Positions 5,276 through 6,363 of a stretch of DNA of 6,363 bases are shown here, piece by piece. The stretch covers positions 1 to 6,363 of the forward strand of contig JAKCDE010000051.1 of NCBI GenBank assembly GCA_021838585.1, in the 5' to 3' direction. The first letter of the stretch is position 1. Each line of letters opens with the position of its first letter. The position numbers were made by a program, and so were the translations under genes. This stretch comes from Nitrospirota bacterium. Its GTDB lineage: Bacteria; Nitrospirota_A; Leptospirillia; Leptospirillales; Leptospirillaceae. The notes beneath the pieces are model-generated. The model ran no database searches. It was not told where the DNA came from and worked only from the letters and a program-made list of their open reading frames with translations.

Positions 5276-6363
5276 TTAGTTCGACGGGTTCACATTCTTG
5301 CGGAAGGAGCTCAGGGACGCATCGATGGCCACCGGTTCGGGAAGAGCTCCCGTAAGGGCCTCCATCGTCTTGAGTCCATTCCCGGTAATGTAGGCCACGG
5401 TGAGATCCGAGCGGCCGATCCGTCCCTCTTCACACAGCTTTTTCAGGGAGGCCACGGTCACCCCTCCGGCCGTCTCCGCAAAAATCCCTTCGGTTTCGGC
5501 CAGAAGCTTCATCCCCTCGACTATTTCCGGATCGGTGGCGGCCGCAATGGCCCCCTTCGACTTGAAGACGACGTCCAGAGAATAGAAGCCATCGGCGGGA
5601 TTTCCGATGGCCAGAGACTTGGCAATGGTGTTGGGCTTCACCGGAACGAGGTGGTTCTTTCCGGAGACAAAGGCCCGGTAGACAGGGGAACAGCCTTCCG
5701 CCTGGGCTCCGTTGACCCGAAGCGCCGGATTGGCGGGAACGATGCCCAGCTTCGAGAACTCCTGAAAACCCTTCCAGATCTTTGTGAGAAGGGATCCCGA
5801 GGCAATCGGAACCACGACCTGGTCCGGAACGCGCCAGCCCAGTTGCTCGGCCGTTTCAAAGGCCAGGGATTTGGAACCCTCGGCATAGTAGGGGCGAATG
5901 TTGATATTCACAAAAGCCCAGGGATACTCTCCGCCGATTTCGCTGCAAAGGCGGTTGACGTCGTCGTAGTTTCCCCGGACGGCCACCACGGTCGGATGGT
6001 AGATCAGGTTGCCCAGGATCTTTCCGGCTTCGAGGTCGTGGGGAATGAAGACAAAACACTTCATCCCGACGCTGGCCGCATGGGCCGAGACAGAGTTGGC
6101 CAGGTTGCCGGTCGAGGCACAGGCAACGGTATCGAAGCCCAGCTCCCGGGCCCGTGTCATGGCCACCGCCACCACCCTGTCCTTGAACGACAGTGTCGGA
6201 TGGTTCACCGTGTCATTCTTCAGGTAGAGGTTGTCAAGGCCCAGAACCTTGCCCAGCCGCTTCGCGTGAACCAGCGGGGTCATGCCGGCATGGAGACCCA
6301 CAGTCGGAGCACCTGTCACAGGAAGAAGCTCGTGATACCGCCAGAGGGATTTGGGCCCTTCCT
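5276..6363 (-). CDS. thrC: Threonine synthase (fold-type II PLP enzyme), 5' end cut by window edge
   Basis: Converts O-phosphohomoserine to threonine with PLP, the last step of threonine synthesis. The gene enters from the right edge; 361 codons are visible before the TAA. The first residues, GPKSLWRYHELLP, are typical of threonine synthase N-termini, so a GTG at 6317-6319 is an internal Val and not the start. Motifs, numbered from the first complete codon: HPTLSFKDR with the PLP lysine at Lys60; ASTGNLANS (82-90) for the cofactor phosphate; the PIASGSLLTK loop; AETAGGVTVA; and ITGNGLKT near the end. The chain looks complete downstream; an estimated few tens of residues are missing at the N-terminus. 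It is the first visible gene of the operon with the sulfur carrier, 22 nt ahead of it. CysM, which uses CysO, is also a fold-type II PLP enzyme. A second use of O-phosphohomoserine with a thiocarboxylate donor is therefore conceivable but unproven. Any promoter lies outside the window. Confidence 0.92.
   Translation of the reverse strand, partial: EGPKSLWRYHELLPVTGAPTVGLHAGMTPLVHAKRLGKVLGLDNLYLKNDTVNHPTLSFKDRVVAVAMTRARELGFDTVACASTGNLANSVSAHAASVGMKCFVFIPHDLEAGKILGNLIYHPTVVAVRGNYDDVNRLCSEIGGEYPWAFVNINIRPYYAEGSKSLAFETAEQLGWRVPDQVVVPIASGSLLTKIWKGFQEFSKLGIVPANPALRVNGAQAEGCSPVYRAFVSGKNHLVPVKPNTIAKSLAIGNPADGFYSLDVVFKSKGAIAAATDPEIVEGMKLLAETEGIFAETAGGVTVASLKKLCEEGRIGRSDLTVAYITGNGLKTMEALTGALPEPVAIDASLSSFRKNVNPSN

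Noticed and set aside
6317..6319. GTG start for thrC at 6319
   Set aside because: The frame stays open to the window edge with a typical threonine synthase N-terminal sequence, so this GTG is an internal valine and the gene is simply cut by the window.

Overview
The window is a gene-dense, GC-rich (roughly 60%) stretch of bacterial chromosome. All eight genes I can support lie on the minus strand, so it reads from right to left. Both ends cut through a gene: thrC at the right edge and nfo at the left edge. A periplasmic Spy/CpxP-type protein with a signal peptide and a PhoR-type membrane kinase indicate a Gram-negative. The Met/His-rich Spy-like protein and the thrC / sulfur-carrier / NIL / MoeB-like arrangement remind me of Nitrospirota (Leptospirillum-like) or Deltaproteobacteria-like lineages. 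That placement is from memory and is weak. I see no mobile element, CRISPR, tRNA or rRNA.

Right block (3474-6363): thrC (threonine synthase, 5' end missing), a CysO/MoaD/ThiS-like sulfur carrier, a stand-alone NIL-domain protein, a MoeB/ThiF-like E1 adenylyltransferase and a JAMM (Mec+/HcyD-type) metalloprotease. Gaps are 22 nt or less, and two junctions are stop/start overlaps (ATGA and TGATG), so this is almost certainly one operon. The carrier ends in Gly-Gly-Ser-Arg instead of an exposed Gly-Gly, and the JAMM protease in the same operon is the obvious enzyme to remove the Ser-Arg tail. The E1 would then activate the diglycine end for conversion to a thiocarboxylate. The most likely role is protein-thiocarboxylate-dependent assimilation of sulfide into cysteine or homocysteine, as in the CysO/CysM/Mec+ and HcyS/HcyF/HcyD systems. 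Here the PLP enzyme next door is annotated as threonine synthase, not CysM or MetY, which makes the final acceptor an open question.

Middle block (1285-3403): a PhoB-type response regulator and a PhoR-type PAS histidine kinase, overlapping by ATGA, behind their own predicted promoter in a 141-nt gap. No pst or pho transport genes are visible, so the signal is not known.

Left block (1-1250): a secreted Met/His-rich Spy/CpxP-like protein and, 7 nt downstream, endonuclease IV (nfo), which starts at TTG and runs off the left edge. A candidate promoter, an 11-bp palindrome and a 7-bp-stem hairpin lie in the 123-nt leader before this pair. The unit would link an envelope/metal-stress chaperone to repair of abasic and oxidised DNA.
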